This document shows, piece by piece, positions 43,914-53,112 of a stretch of DNA of 64,000 nt. The notes below the pieces were generated by a model. The model had not been told where the DNA came from. It saw only the letters and a program-made list of their open reading frames with translations, and ran no database searches. The translations under genes were made by a program, and so were the position numbers. The stretch comes from Kiritimatiellia bacterium (lineage in GTDB: Bacteria; Verrucomicrobiota; Kiritimatiellia; PWTM01). Location: the NCBI GenBank assembly GCA_026417735.1, contig JAOACR010000017.1, forward strand, positions 62,001-126,000, written 5' to 3'. Within the stretch, counting starts at the first letter, position 1; every line of letters starts with the position of its first letter.

Positions 43914-44956
43914 TGCAGACACTCTCCCGTGCGCTGAAGGCGATCGTCACGATCGCATTTTTTATCGTTTTGTTCCGCTGGATGCGCCGTCACGATTGGC
44001 TGGCCGCGCTGCGGGCAACCGACCCCCTCTACGTGCTGCTGTCGCTGCTGATCGTGCCGGTGATGCTCGGGTCCAGTTGCGCGAAATGGTGGGTGCTCCT
44101 CCGAGCCCAGGGCCGGCCGGTGCCGTTTCGAACCCTGCTGGGCGACTATTTGGTCGGGTATTACTTCAGCAACCTGCTGCCATCGATGGTGGGGGGCGAT
44201 GCGGTGCGCGTGGTGTACTCCGGCCGCCGCATCGGCAGTTTCGGCCACGCTGCGGCGGCGGTGTTTCTGGAGCGTTTCACCGGCATTCTGTTGCTGCTGG
44301 CACTGGTCGTCGCGGCGCCGGGTTTGCGTCCTGCGCTCTACCGAACCCCCGCGGTGTGGATTCCGTCGGCCGGTGCGGCGGCCGTGCTGGCGGGCGTCGC
44401 CATCGCATCGGTGGGCGCGCGCCGCCTCCGCGCCGAGCTCCGCCACTGGTGCGAGCGCTCGGCGCAGACGACGGCCCGGCCCGGCCACAAGCCTTCCCTC
44501 ATCGCCCGCTTCGCGAATGGTGCGGACCGCTTCCTCGCGAAGCTCGAGATCGGGTTCGGCGTGCTGCGCCGCGACCGCCGTGTGCTGGCCCAGGTGGTCG
44601 CGCTAACGCTTCTCTTCTATGGGCTGGCTGCGCTCAACGTCTGGCTGGCGTTCCGGTCGTTCGGGCCGGCTCCGTCGCCCGCCGAAATCCTCGCGGTGCT
44701 GCCCACCGCGCTCGCCGTCGCGATGATACCGATCACGTTGGGGAGCCTTGGCATCGCGGAAACCTCGTACGTATTTTATTTCGGGCTGCTGGGTATCTCG
44801 CCCGCGCACACGGGTGTGATGGCGTTGTTTCTGCGGCTGAAACTCATCCTGCTCGGCGTGATCGGCGGCACGGTGTATCTGGCGCGGGATCAGCCGATCC
44901 GCGCAGATGAGGCGAACCGATGGGGTCACTCGGAACCATCTTCCGGCGCCTCGTAA
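43913..44956 (+). CDS. UPF0104/LPG-synthase-type membrane protein
   Basis: A 347-aa protein with about eight membrane helices. It shows the family features KWWVLLRAQG, GDYLVGYYFSNLLPSMVGGDAVRV and LPTALAVAMIPITLGSLGIAE of the lysylphosphatidylglycerol-synthase transmembrane domain family. Such proteins are often found beside glycosyltransferases and are thought to move lipids or lipid-linked sugars. The two genes downstream are GT39-like, so a role in surface polysaccharide transport is plausible. It overlaps the next gene by 37 bases. Confidence 0.85.
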   Translation: MQTLSRALKAIVTIAFFIVLFRWMRRHDWLAALRATDPLYVLLSLLIVPVMLGSSCAKWWVLLRAQGRPVPFRTLLGDYLVGYYFSNLLPSMVGGDAVRVVYSGRRIGSFGHAAAAVFLERFTGILLLLALVVAAPGLRPALYRTPAVWIPSAGAAAVLAGVAIASVGARRLRAELRHWCERSAQTTARPGHKPSLIARFANGADRFLAKLEIGFGVLRRDRRVLAQVVALTLLFYGLAALNVWLAFRSFGPAPSPAEILAVLPTALAVAMIPITLGSLGIAETSYVFYFGLLGISPAHTGVMALFLRLKLILLGVIGGTVYLARDQPIRADEANRWGHSEPSSGAS

Positions 44957-47124
44957 GCTTCACGAGGCCGGCGTTCGCGGCGGCGGTCGCTTTGGCCGCG
45001 ATCGTCGCCGCAGCGCAGCCGCGCCAACCACCGCGTTCCGCCGCAATTTCGGCTGCCGTTTCCGGTGCGATCGCGGTCGCGCTGGCGGTGGCCGCCGCCC
45101 GCCGCGCACGCAGTGCCGCGGCAGAGCCTGCCGAGGTTGGCCTCGCCTGGCTGATGACCGCCGCCGCCGTACTGTTGGCCATGCCGGCCGCCGGCCTGCC
45201 GAACGCATACTTCCAGCGATGGTGGCCCCCGGCGTTGTCGCTCACTGGCGCAATGCGCAGCGGCGCGGTTCGCTGGCTGGCGATCACGCTGGTGGCCGTC
45301 CTCCTCTGGCCACGACTGCCAGCTCGTGTGCGCCCCGCCGTGCTCTGGACCGGCCTTGCTCTCGCGGTTGCCCTCTCCGCCGCAGGTCTGCTCCAGGCGA
45401 CGGAGGGCCGCCCGCTCTATCGCGACGACCATCCGTCTTTTCTGTTCCGCCTCTGGCTGCTGCGTCGCTCGCTCCCCGTGCCGGCCGCCTGGGTCCCCTT
45501 CTGGGAAGCTGGTCACGTGGATACCTCCCCCGCTTCCACCGGCGCCGCCTTGCTGGGTTTGCCACTCTGGCTGGCGGGCGTTCGCGCCGCGCCGCACGAG
45601 TTCTACACGCTGCTGGTCGCGATCACGGTGATCGTTCTGCCTTCGCTGTTCGCGGCGCTCGGCGCGCGCCTCGCCGGTGCCGGCCCCCTCGGTGCCGCAT
45701 CCGCGGGTCTGCTGGCGCTGGGCGTGAGCCGCGGTTGGTATGTGTGGATGCTGCGCTTCGGCACTGTGCCCGCGGGCATTTCCGCCGCCGCGTTTCCGCT
45801 GGCGGCCGGCGTCGCAGCGCGGATCCTGGGAACGCCGCGACCGGGACCGGCACTGGCCGCCGCCTGGACAGGCACCCTCGTGACCATGATGATCTGGCCA
45901 CTGGGCGCCGTGATGACGGTGCCGGCCGCGGTCGGTCTGTTGCTGGAGCCGGCACTGCGCACCCGCCGGCGCTTTCTCCTCTTTCTCGGTGGAACGCTGG
46001 CCGCCGCGCTCTGCCTGGCACCGTTCGCGTGGACGCTCCATGCGCACGCGGGCGTAGGGGAGTTCCTCGAACGTACGCACACCACCCGCAACATCGCAGC
46101 GGAACTGGTCCGCGGCACGCGCCGACTCGCTTCACTCGCGACCCAGAGCCATCCGCTCCTGGTCGCGCTGGGCCTGGCCGGCGCCGCACTCTGGCCGGAC
46201 CGCTCCTCCCGCCGTTTGCTGTGGATTGGCATGGCCGGGCTGGCCCTGCTGACCGGATGGGGCGATGTGATTTCGCCTCAACTGCAACTCCACCGCGCAG
46301 AGCTGCCACTGCTGATGCTCGCGGTGCTACCGGCCTCCTGGCTGCTCGACCGCGCGCTGGGCGCCCGCACCGATCCGACCGCCACCATCGTCGCCGCCGC
46401 GGCGATCGGACTCCTGACCCTGGGCGGTTACGAGGCGGTGCAGCTCTACCGCAACCGCACCAACACACCCTATGCGGCGATGGGGGAAGAACTCCCTGCG
46501 CTCGCCAGCTGGATCGCAGATCACGTTCCGCCGGGCGCCCGCGTGATGTTCGCCGGGCCCACCGTCCACGCCTACGGCGGCGGTCACGTCGCCTACCTCC
46601 CCGTTCTCAGCGGCCGCTCGATGCTCGCCTGCGACTTCTATCACTTTTCGCCCGCTCAGCGCGAATATGAGTACCCCCCAAAAGCCTTTCGCCGCACCGA
46701 TGACCAGGTGTTCGAGTTTCTGGACCTGCACAACGTCGCCGCGGTGATCACCTACCACAGCCACTGGATCCGATTTTTCCGACGCCATCCGGACCGCTTT
46801 ATCGAGGCCGCCTCGTTTGGACGCGACGGCCGCAAAATCGCATTCCTGCTCCGCCGGCCGCCGCCGGGCTTGTTCTTTCGCAATTCCGGCCAGGTCGAAG
46901 AGCTTGTCAACGGACTGAACATCACGCTGGACAAGCCAGCGGAACCGGCGCTCTTGCGATATCGTTGGTCCGAGGGGCTCATCGCGGAGCCGCCGGCGCG
47001 TGCGCACGCAGTGCAGGGACCAGGCGGACTGGATTGGCTCGGCATCGAACCGAATGGCGTGCGGAGGGTCCGCGTGAGATGGTCGCCGTTGGGGCGGAAA
47101 CCCGATCAGGAGGGGGCGCGATGA
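44920..47124 (+). CDS. Large polytopic membrane protein, GT39-like
   Basis: A 734-aa protein with about 13 membrane helices in the first 470 residues and a soluble C-terminal part (about 500-734). The loop after an early helix holds DDHPSFLF and a WEAGHVDTSP segment, resembling acidic first-loop motifs of GT-C glycosyltransferases such as GT39. I cannot name a substrate. It starts inside the 3' end of the UPF0104 gene, with GAGGC upstream, and its stop overlaps the next start, so the three are one operon. Confidence 0.65.
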   Translation: MGSLGTIFRRLVSFTRPAFAAAVALAAIVAAAQPRQPPRSAAISAAVSGAIAVALAVAAARRARSAAAEPAEVGLAWLMTAAAVLLAMPAAGLPNAYFQRWWPPALSLTGAMRSGAVRWLAITLVAVLLWPRLPARVRPAVLWTGLALAVALSAAGLLQATEGRPLYRDDHPSFLFRLWLLRRSLPVPAAWVPFWEAGHVDTSPASTGAALLGLPLWLAGVRAAPHEFYTLLVAITVIVLPSLFAALGARLAGAGPLGAASAGLLALGVSRGWYVWMLRFGTVPAGISAAAFPLAAGVAARILGTPRPGPALAAAWTGTLVTMMIWPLGAVMTVPAAVGLLLEPALRTRRRFLLFLGGTLAAALCLAPFAWTLHAHAGVGEFLERTHTTRNIAAELVRGTRRLASLATQSHPLLVALGLAGAALWPDRSSRRLLWIGMAGLALLTGWGDVISPQLQLHRAELPLLMLAVLPASWLLDRALGARTDPTATIVAAAAIGLLTLGGYEAVQLYRNRTNTPYAAMGEELPALASWIADHVPPGARVMFAGPTVHAYGGGHVAYLPVLSGRSMLACDFYHFSPAQREYEYPPKAFRRTDDQVFEFLDLHNVAAVITYHSHWIRFFRRHPDRFIEAASFGRDGRKIAFLLRRPPPGLFFRNSGQVEELVNGLNITLDKPAEPALLRYRWSEGLIAEPPARAHAVQGPGGLDWLGIEPNGVRRVRVRWSPLGRKPDQEGAR

Positions 47125-49508
47125 CCGCGGGTGCGCCCACGGCCTGCGCGGGAGAGCCACGGGCTCGGTGGGAAGGGTGGCACCTCATCGCCGCGCTGGC
47201 CGCCGCGCTTGCGGTCCGGTTGCTGTACAGCGCCCTCGCCTACGCTTCGACCTTCGACAGCGCCGTCGTCGGCTGCATGGCGATCCGCATTCTGCGGGAC
47301 GGTGAACGGCCCCTCTTTTTCTATGGCCAGCACTACTTCGGAAGCCTCGAGGCGTGGCTGGCGGCGGTCATCTTCGCGCTGGCCGGCGTCGGAGAGGTCA
47401 CACTCACGCTCGCCGCGATTCTGCCTTCCCTCGGATGGATCGCGGCGACGTGGTGGGCGTTGCGGCTCTGGGCCGGTCCCCGCGCCGCCGCCGCGGCAAT
47501 CTGGCCCCTGGCGTTGCCCGGCTGGGTCGTGCTGCACTATTCGGTGGGCACCTACGGCGGTTACCCGATCGCATTTGCGCTGGGCACGCTCGGCCTCGCA
47601 CTGGCGCTGCATGCCGCCGAACGCGATCTGGATGGCCGGCGCCTTTTGCCCTGCGCCTTCGCGCTGGGCGCGATCGCCGGTCTGGCGGCCTGGACGCATT
47701 TCATCTCCGCCGCGTGGTTGCTGCCGGCTGCGGTCGTGCTGGCCATCAGCGGCGCTCGCCGCCGATTCCGTTGGTCATGGCTCTGGCCATGGCTGGCCGC
47801 GACACCTCTGGCGCTCGCGACGGCCGCGCCGCTGTTTCTGGGCACCGACATCGCGAAGTTGACCGACGTGGCTGGATGGCGGCCATCGCCCGGCCGGATC
47901 CTGCAGAACGTTGCAGGGCTGTTCGGACGGCCGTTACGGGACCATCTGTTCTTTCCACACGCCCCGTTCGGGCTGCGGTTAGGCGCGGGGCTGATGCTGG
48001 CGGCCACCGTCACCGCGGCCGCCCTCACCATCGCCACGGAGCCCGATCCCCGCCAGCGGCGGCGTCTCGTGTCACCGGCCGTGGCGCTCGGCTTATTTTT
48101 GGTCATGTACCTGCCCCACACGCTGGCCGCGCTGAGGGTGCCCCGCTATGTGATCCCCCTCTGGACGATCGCGCTCGGCTGGGGCGTGGCACTGCCCTGC
48201 GCCGCCTCGCGCCGATCGCAACGGATCGCGGGGGTCGCGCTCGCCGCGCTGTGGGCCGCCTACCACACGCTCGGCTTCATCCTCGAACTGCCGCTCGCCT
48301 CCGCGAAGCGTCGGGACCACATCGCGGAACGAAACGCCGTTGTCGCCGCGGCGCGGGCGGCCGGACTTCGCTCGGCGACCGTGCTGGGATCGCCCATCGT
48401 CGGCCATCGCGGCGAGATCTTTACGTTCGCCGCACAGTGCGAGATCGCCTTCGTGAACCCATGGGACGAACGCCATCGCCGCTCCGCCGAGTTCGCGGAG
48501 GCGGACGATGCGTCCGGCTATCTCGTGGAGCAGACGCACGCGGAGCGCGTGCGCGCCGCGTTGCGTGATCTCGGCGCCAGTTGGTCCGAAATCCCCGCAC
48601 ACCGGCAAGTGTTGTTCCACCGAATCCACGCCACACCTGCGGCCGGTCGGGCCGTTCCGGCCAGCTCGATCACCGTCCGCGGCCCCGACGGCGTGGCGAC
48701 CGACGCGCTGACCGACGGCCAACTCGGCACTTCGCTGCGGGAAAACTCCGCTGCAGCAGCCTCGCTGGAAATAGAACTGACGGAGCCCCGCCCGGTGGAG
48801 GCCCTCCACCTCGTCGGCACCGACCCCCACGGCATCGACCTGCCGCGTGACTTCACCGTGGAAATCTCGACCAACGGCTCCGACTGGGTGATGGTCCGGC
48901 AGCCGGCGATCCGCGTGGTCCCGGCATGGACGAGTGGTCCGCGCGTCTTCCTGCTCGGATACCGCGGCCACCTCGAATGCCGCTGGCCCGCGGTGGTGAC
49001 GCGCCGCCTCCGCCTGACCATTCTTCCCACCCCCTCCAGCTCACGCACCCCCTGGTCGCTCTCGGAACTCCGTTTGCGCGAGGCCCCAACCTCGCCGAAC
49101 GCCATCCGTTGGCCGGACCCCTCTGCAGTCATCGCCGCGTGCCGCACCATCCGGCCGCCACCGGAGTTCCTCGCCGCGGACCGCTGGCTCAGCGCAAAGT
49201 TGGCTGATGCACCCGGCGCGCCGCGGGTGTACCCCCGACCGAATCCCCGCTACCGCCCCGCTGGTTTCGACCGCTATCTTGATCTGCGCCGACCGTGTGC
49301 CGTCGCGGTCGCCGCCCCGTGGGCGGATGAGACCCGACATCTGCTCGAAGCCGAAGGCCTGGAGATCTCCGCGGAGCGCGACGCAGGGGGGTACGCGATC
49401 TTCGGGCTTCGCGCAAGGCCCACTTCGCCGTCCTCCAAAACCTTGTTCTGGCAGGGCACGTTCTTGCTGCGCGCAGCACCTGCCGCTACAGCCGCGACGG
49501 CCAGATGA
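47121..49508 (+). CDS. GT39-like membrane glycosyltransferase with a C-terminal F5/8C-like domain
   Basis: A 795-aa protein. About 11 helices in the first 430 residues include the GT-C type loop FDSAVVG and the segment FYGQHYFGSLEAWLAA, common in GT39-related proteins. The soluble part from about 500 contains a discoidin/F5-8C-like domain (SLEIELTEPRPVEALHLVG ... FTVEISTNGSDWVMV ... RRLRLTI ... SLSELRLRE). That is unusual on a membrane glycosyltransferase. ATG 47121 overlaps the upstream stop and has AGGAGGGGG just before it. It converges with the M23 gene, overlapping by 23 bases. Confidence 0.72.
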   Translation: MTAGAPTACAGEPRARWEGWHLIAALAAALAVRLLYSALAYASTFDSAVVGCMAIRILRDGERPLFFYGQHYFGSLEAWLAAVIFALAGVGEVTLTLAAILPSLGWIAATWWALRLWAGPRAAAAAIWPLALPGWVVLHYSVGTYGGYPIAFALGTLGLALALHAAERDLDGRRLLPCAFALGAIAGLAAWTHFISAAWLLPAAVVLAISGARRRFRWSWLWPWLAATPLALATAAPLFLGTDIAKLTDVAGWRPSPGRILQNVAGLFGRPLRDHLFFPHAPFGLRLGAGLMLAATVTAAALTIATEPDPRQRRRLVSPAVALGLFLVMYLPHTLAALRVPRYVIPLWTIALGWGVALPCAASRRSQRIAGVALAALWAAYHTLGFILELPLASAKRRDHIAERNAVVAAARAAGLRSATVLGSPIVGHRGEIFTFAAQCEIAFVNPWDERHRRSAEFAEADDASGYLVEQTHAERVRAALRDLGASWSEIPAHRQVLFHRIHATPAAGRAVPASSITVRGPDGVATDALTDGQLGTSLRENSAAAASLEIELTEPRPVEALHLVGTDPHGIDLPRDFTVEISTNGSDWVMVRQPAIRVVPAWTSGPRVFLLGYRGHLECRWPAVVTRRLRLTILPTPSSSRTPWSLSELRLREAPTSPNAIRWPDPSAVIAACRTIRPPPEFLAADRWLSAKLADAPGAPRVYPRPNPRYRPAGFDRYLDLRRPCAVAVAAPWADETRHLLEAEGLEISAERDAGGYAIFGLRARPTSPSSKTLFWQGTFLLRAAPAATAATAR

Positions 49509-50715
49509 GAATCTCCAGCCACTGTCGCCCCGCGCTACCGAGCCGCCAGTCGCCATTGTCCCGCACCACGAGCCGCCGCCCATTGCGACCGAGACGCTCC
49601 GGATCCACCGACAGCACCTGGCAGGGCTGAACGCCCAGCCGCATCACCTCGGGTGCCGTCGCGTTCCGACCGGCCAACGGCACACCGCTCTCCGAGGCGG
49701 AAATCACAACGGGACCATCCTGGTGAGGCTCACCGCGCCAGAGCGTAGGATATTGGTCAAAATACAACGGCCGCCGCCGCACGCGCACCACAACCTCAAA
49801 CGCCGGGCTCTCTCCTTCCATCCAGTCGAACAACCGGAACGCCCGCCCTTCCGCCTGTGCGACGTACGGGGCCAGTGGAGGAATGCCGGCGAGATTCCAG
49901 CCGTTGAATGCGCCGTGGTCCGGCGTCAGCCGCCGATGCAGAAACCACGAACGAAATTCCGGATTCAACATCACGCCCACCTCGAAATGCAGGTGCGATC
50001 GCTCCACGGGGATCACCGTGGCGGGCGTCCGCCCCATTCGGCCAAGCCGGTCGCCTCGCGCGACGGACCGCCCCGCGATCACATTCTCCGAGATCTCATC
50101 AAGATGCGCGTAGAGCGTGAACAGCGGCCCGATCGGATCGCGATGCTTCAGCACAATGTAAAGGCCATAATCAGAGTTGCCGGCGCGGCGGTTCACGTAG
50201 GCCACCGTTCCGTCCGCCGCCGCCACCACATCATCCAGCGCGCGCCCGTCGCGCCCCCGCGCCAGCGGCGCAATGTCCACGCCCTCATGGAACGAGGGCA
50301 CCACCGACCGGCCCGCCTGAACCGTCCGTACCGAGCCGTACATCGCTGATTCCCACCGACCCGACGCCGTCGGCATGTACACGCCCGGAGCGTTCGTCTC
50401 GAGCAGCCGAGTCTGCGGAGAGGGCGGGCCGAATTCGAGCGGTGGAATCGCCGCCTCCTCGGCGGCGGGCGACGGCGCGGGCACGGACTCAGGCCGGGGC
50501 CGCCCCCGCCGCGCGAACGCCAGCGCCAGCACCGCGGCCGCAATCAGTCCGACCACGCCGAGCAACGCCCAGCGGCCCATCCGGCGCCCTGTTCCGTCCT
50601 GCCCCCACGCCACCTCCCACCGCCCCGCACAACGCCGGGCAACCTCCAGCGGCAGGCATCCCTGGCTTCGCGCGGCCACCTTCGTGCGTCGCCACCCCTT
50701 CTCGATCGTCATCAT
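49486..50715 (-). CDS. M23-family (LytM-type) peptidase
   Basis: A protein of 409 aa from ATG 50715. After a basic N-terminus, one membrane helix (about 48-66 from this start) leads to the M23 domain. The zinc ligands are in HEGVDIAP and SHLHFEV, both intact, so the enzyme should cleave peptidoglycan peptides. A C-terminal domain of about 150 residues is unassigned. ATG 50580 (MGRWALLG) would give a standard signal-anchor start and is an alternative. The TTG at 50754 is rejected because TTGACA there may be a -35 box. Confidence 0.82.
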   Translation of the reverse strand: MMTIEKGWRRTKVAARSQGCLPLEVARRCAGRWEVAWGQDGTGRRMGRWALLGVVGLIAAAVLALAFARRGRPRPESVPAPSPAAEEAAIPPLEFGPPSPQTRLLETNAPGVYMPTASGRWESAMYGSVRTVQAGRSVVPSFHEGVDIAPLARGRDGRALDDVVAAADGTVAYVNRRAGNSDYGLYIVLKHRDPIGPLFTLYAHLDEISENVIAGRSVARGDRLGRMGRTPATVIPVERSHLHFEVGVMLNPEFRSWFLHRRLTPDHGAFNGWNLAGIPPLAPYVAQAEGRAFRLFDWMEGESPAFEVVVRVRRRPLYFDQYPTLWRGEPHQDGPVVISASESGVPLAGRNATAPEVMRLGVQPCQVLSVDPERLGRNGRRLVVRDNGDWRLGSAGRQWLEILIWPSRL

Positions 50716-50774
50716 GAGCGCAGCAGTGTCATCGTGGCCGGCTTCCGATGTCAAATGCGCTCATCGAACCGTGC

Positions 50775-50803
50775 TTTACAACTGACGCGCTCATCTTTAG
50801 TGT
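50775..50803 (+). promoter_or_regulatory. Sigma70-type promoter for the small barrel gene
   Basis: TTTACA (50775-50780), a 17-base spacer and TAGTGT (50798-50803). The leader holds CGGAGGA, 11 bases before ATG 50832, so this is a leadered transcript. Confidence 0.55.
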
Positions 50804-50831
50804 CGCCCATCAATCGGAGGAACCATCGACC

Positions 50832-51341
50832 ATGCGCAGGCACCTGATCACCCTCACCGCCACCACCGTTCTTGCTGCCGCCAGCGTCCTCCCCGCCCAG
50901 GAGCGGGCAGAGCTGCGCATCGGCGGCGGCGCCACCTACTGGGTCGCACTCGACGAGATCGAGGTCGAGCAGATTGACGAGAACGGGTTCTCCTATCTCG
51001 TCTCGCTGCAGCTGCGCAATCCGATGGCCGGCATCGGCGTGGACGCCGAACTGATGCCGGAACGTTTCGGAGAAGACGCGTACTGCGGCCAGGCCTACGT
51101 CGTGCTCGGTCGCGGTCTCTACGCGGGCGCCGGCGTCGGCCTGACGATGGTGGACGGCGAGGTGCAGGAGGACCCGTTCTTCAGCCTGCGTGCGGGCGTG
51201 GACATCGAGGTGCTGCGTGGGCTGCACCTCGACGTTGCCGTTCAGTACCGCTTCCACGACACTGCGGATCTGAAGGACGAGAATCTGGAGATCGACTCCG
51301 ACACGGTCTATCTGGGCGCGGCGCTCCGCCTGGCCCTGTAG
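50832..51341 (+). CDS. Small outer-membrane beta-barrel-like protein
   Basis: A 169-aa protein with a signal peptide (residues 1-22, ending VLPAQ). Alternating strands follow (ATYWVALDEIEVEQI, YVVLGRGLYAGAGVGLTMV, FFSLRAGVDIEVL, LDVAVQYRFHD, VYLGAALRLAL). The last residues fit a barrel-closing strand. It resembles OmpA-like/OprF-type 8-stranded barrels in size only. The promoter and GGAGGA are clear. The 3' end overlaps the convergent TIGR02757 gene by 34 bases. Confidence 0.72.
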   Translation: MRRHLITLTATTVLAAASVLPAQERAELRIGGGATYWVALDEIEVEQIDENGFSYLVSLQLRNPMAGIGVDAELMPERFGEDAYCGQAYVVLGRGLYAGAGVGLTMVDGEVQEDPFFSLRAGVDIEVLRGLHLDVAVQYRFHDTADLKDENLEIDSDTVYLGAALRLAL

Positions 51342-52132
51342 CGCGTGCGGCGCGCCACCGCCCCGGCGTGCGCGAGCGCGAAGTCGTAGCGCACCGGATC
51401 TTCCGCACACAGGTCCGCCAGCCGGGCAGTGATCTCTTCCGCAGCGCGCCAGCTGGCGGTGCGGCGGCTCGTCAGTCTCCACCGGCGCGCGGCGCGAAAG
51501 GTGTGCACGTCGAGCGGAATCAGCAGTTGCGCGGGAGACAGCCGCGACCAGCCCCCCGGATCCACTGCATCGCAGCGGACCATCCACCGCAGAAACAACA
51601 GCAGCCGCTTGCACGGCGAGCCCCGCCGCGGGTCCGGAAGCAAACGCAGCGCCGCGCCGCCGGTTTCTACCACCAGCCGGTCCCGAAAACGTGTGAGCGC
51701 ATCCCGCAGCGTGCGACAGGCTCCTCCCTCGCACATCGCCGCCTCCAAGCTTCCCCACCGCCGCCGTGCGCCGCGAATCGCCCAGAGCAGTTCCACCACA
51801 TCCGCTGCGGTGGTCCAGCGGTGACGGAACCCGGCAAACCGCACGTCCAGCTCCGACCGGTCTGCGCAGGCGTCGAGCGTCGCGGCAGGTCGTCCACCCA
51901 GACGCGCCAGCGCATTGAGAACGGAACGCCGGATCTGCGCCAGCGAACCATACGCCAGCGACGCCGCCAGCAGCCCGGCAACCTCGCGGTCCGCAAGCTC
52001 CGAATACCTTCGGACCACCCCCACCGGGTCCAACGCGGCTCGCTCCGGCCGGTGGAACTGCCGCACATGGCGCTCAAGCTCCCTCCGCCACCCACCGCGC
52101 CGTTCCCGCCACGCTGCGCGGCGTGCAGTCAC
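51308..52132 (-). CDS. TIGR02757/DUF2400 family protein
   Basis: A 274-aa protein. Conserved blocks are SELADREVAGLLAASLAYG, IRRSVLNALARLG and LLLFLRWMVRCDAVDPGGW with LLIPLDVHTFR. These match the TIGR02757 (DUF2400) family, a helix-rich protein distantly related to HhH-GPD DNA glycosylases; its function is unproven. GTG 52132 overlaps the manA stop as GTGA, so the longer frame with its glycine-rich N-terminus is not used. It is the last gene of thiD-manA-TIGR02757. Confidence 0.82.
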   Translation of the reverse strand: MTARRAAWRERRGGWRRELERHVRQFHRPERAALDPVGVVRRYSELADREVAGLLAASLAYGSLAQIRRSVLNALARLGGRPAATLDACADRSELDVRFAGFRHRWTTAADVVELLWAIRGARRRWGSLEAAMCEGGACRTLRDALTRFRDRLVVETGGAALRLLPDPRRGSPCKRLLLFLRWMVRCDAVDPGGWSRLSPAQLLIPLDVHTFRAARRWRLTSRRTASWRAAEEITARLADLCAEDPVRYDFALAHAGAVARRTRYRARRSAAPR

Positions 52133-53112
52133 GCAACCACAATGCGCACCAGCGTCGCGGCCGGGCGGGGTTCGATCGTCAGCCCCTCGAGCGCCGCGGG
52201 GCACAAGACCGTCCCGCCGGCCGTCACACTCACCGACCCAAATGAGCCTGCCAGCTCCACCGCCCCCGCTTCCACGAAGAGCACGCGCGCGCTCCGCATC
52301 GGCTCCGCCGGCTCCGGGGCCGGCGCGGTGATCCGCCATCGCTCCATCCGAAAGTACGGGCAGGCGACCAGGCGAACCCCTTGCCATCCCGGCGGCCCGC
52401 CGATCGGCACGCCGGCGCACAGCGGGCCGGCCGTGTCGTGCCATCGGATCGCACGGATGGCCTGCGCGACGTGCGTCTCCCGCGGCCGCCCATCATGTCC
52501 GACGCGGCCCCAGTCATAGAGCCGGTACGTGGTGTTCGAGTTCTGCTGCACCTCCAGCAGCAGAATGCCCGCACCCAGCGCATGCACCCGGCCAGCCGGG
52601 ATGAACAACGCATCGCCGGCACGAACCGGCACCACGTTGAGCAAATCCTCGATCCGGCCCGTTCGCACTGCCTCTTCCAATGCTGCCCGGTCGGTGCCCG
52701 GCCGCAACCCCGCATACAAGACGGCGCCGGGCGCCGCCTCGAGCACGTACCACGCCTCCGTCTTTGGCTCCCCGCCCCAACGGGCGGCCGTCGCGTCGTC
52801 CGGGTGCACCTGCACACTCAGCCGCTCGCGCGCGTCAATCAGCTTCACCAGCAGCGGAAACCGTGCACCCGGCGCTTCGCGCCCGATCATCGCGATCGGA
52901 TCCGCCTCCATCAGCTCCCGAAGCGTCCGCCCCGCCAGCGGGCCGGCGGCGACCACGCTCATGCCTTCGCTCCGGTCCGACACTTCCCACGATTCCGCAT
53001 AGATTCCCGGCGGCAGATCGCGCCCGTACTTGTGCGCAATTCGGTCGCCACCCCAGATGTAGCTCTGATACACCGGTTGGAATCGCAGCGGTTCGCACAA
53101 GCGATCGCTCAT
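52129..53112 (-). CDS. manA: Mannose-6-phosphate isomerase, type I
   Basis: A 327-aa protein. The N-terminal PVYQSYIWGGDRIA and SWEVSDRSEGMSVV are typical of the Bacillus-type ManA. The zinc site includes LSVQVHPDD and, later, HALGAGILLLEVQQNSNTTYRLYDWGR. The enzyme interconverts mannose-6-phosphate and fructose-6-phosphate, linking mannose or GDP-mannose synthesis to glycolysis. ATG 53112 overlaps the thiD stop (ATGA) and GTGA joins it to the next gene. The longer frame is mostly antisense to thiD. Confidence 0.92.
   Translation of the reverse strand: MSDRLCEPLRFQPVYQSYIWGGDRIAHKYGRDLPPGIYAESWEVSDRSEGMSVVAAGPLAGRTLRELMEADPIAMIGREAPGARFPLLVKLIDARERLSVQVHPDDATAARWGGEPKTEAWYVLEAAPGAVLYAGLRPGTDRAALEEAVRTGRIEDLLNVVPVRAGDALFIPAGRVHALGAGILLLEVQQNSNTTYRLYDWGRVGHDGRPRETHVAQAIRAIRWHDTAGPLCAGVPIGGPPGWQGVRLVACPYFRMERWRITAPAPEPAEPMRSARVLFVEAGAVELAGSFGSVSVTAGGTVLCPAALEGLTIEPRPAATLVRIVVA

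Noticed and set aside
42875-44488. 537-codon version of the PD40 gene
   Set aside because: Its first 200 codons are antisense to the UPF0104 gene; GTG 43870 fits the divergent promoters.
50715-50754. TTG 50754 as the start of the M23 peptidase
   Set aside because: TTGACA there is a consensus -35 sequence and the extra residues lack similarity to the family.
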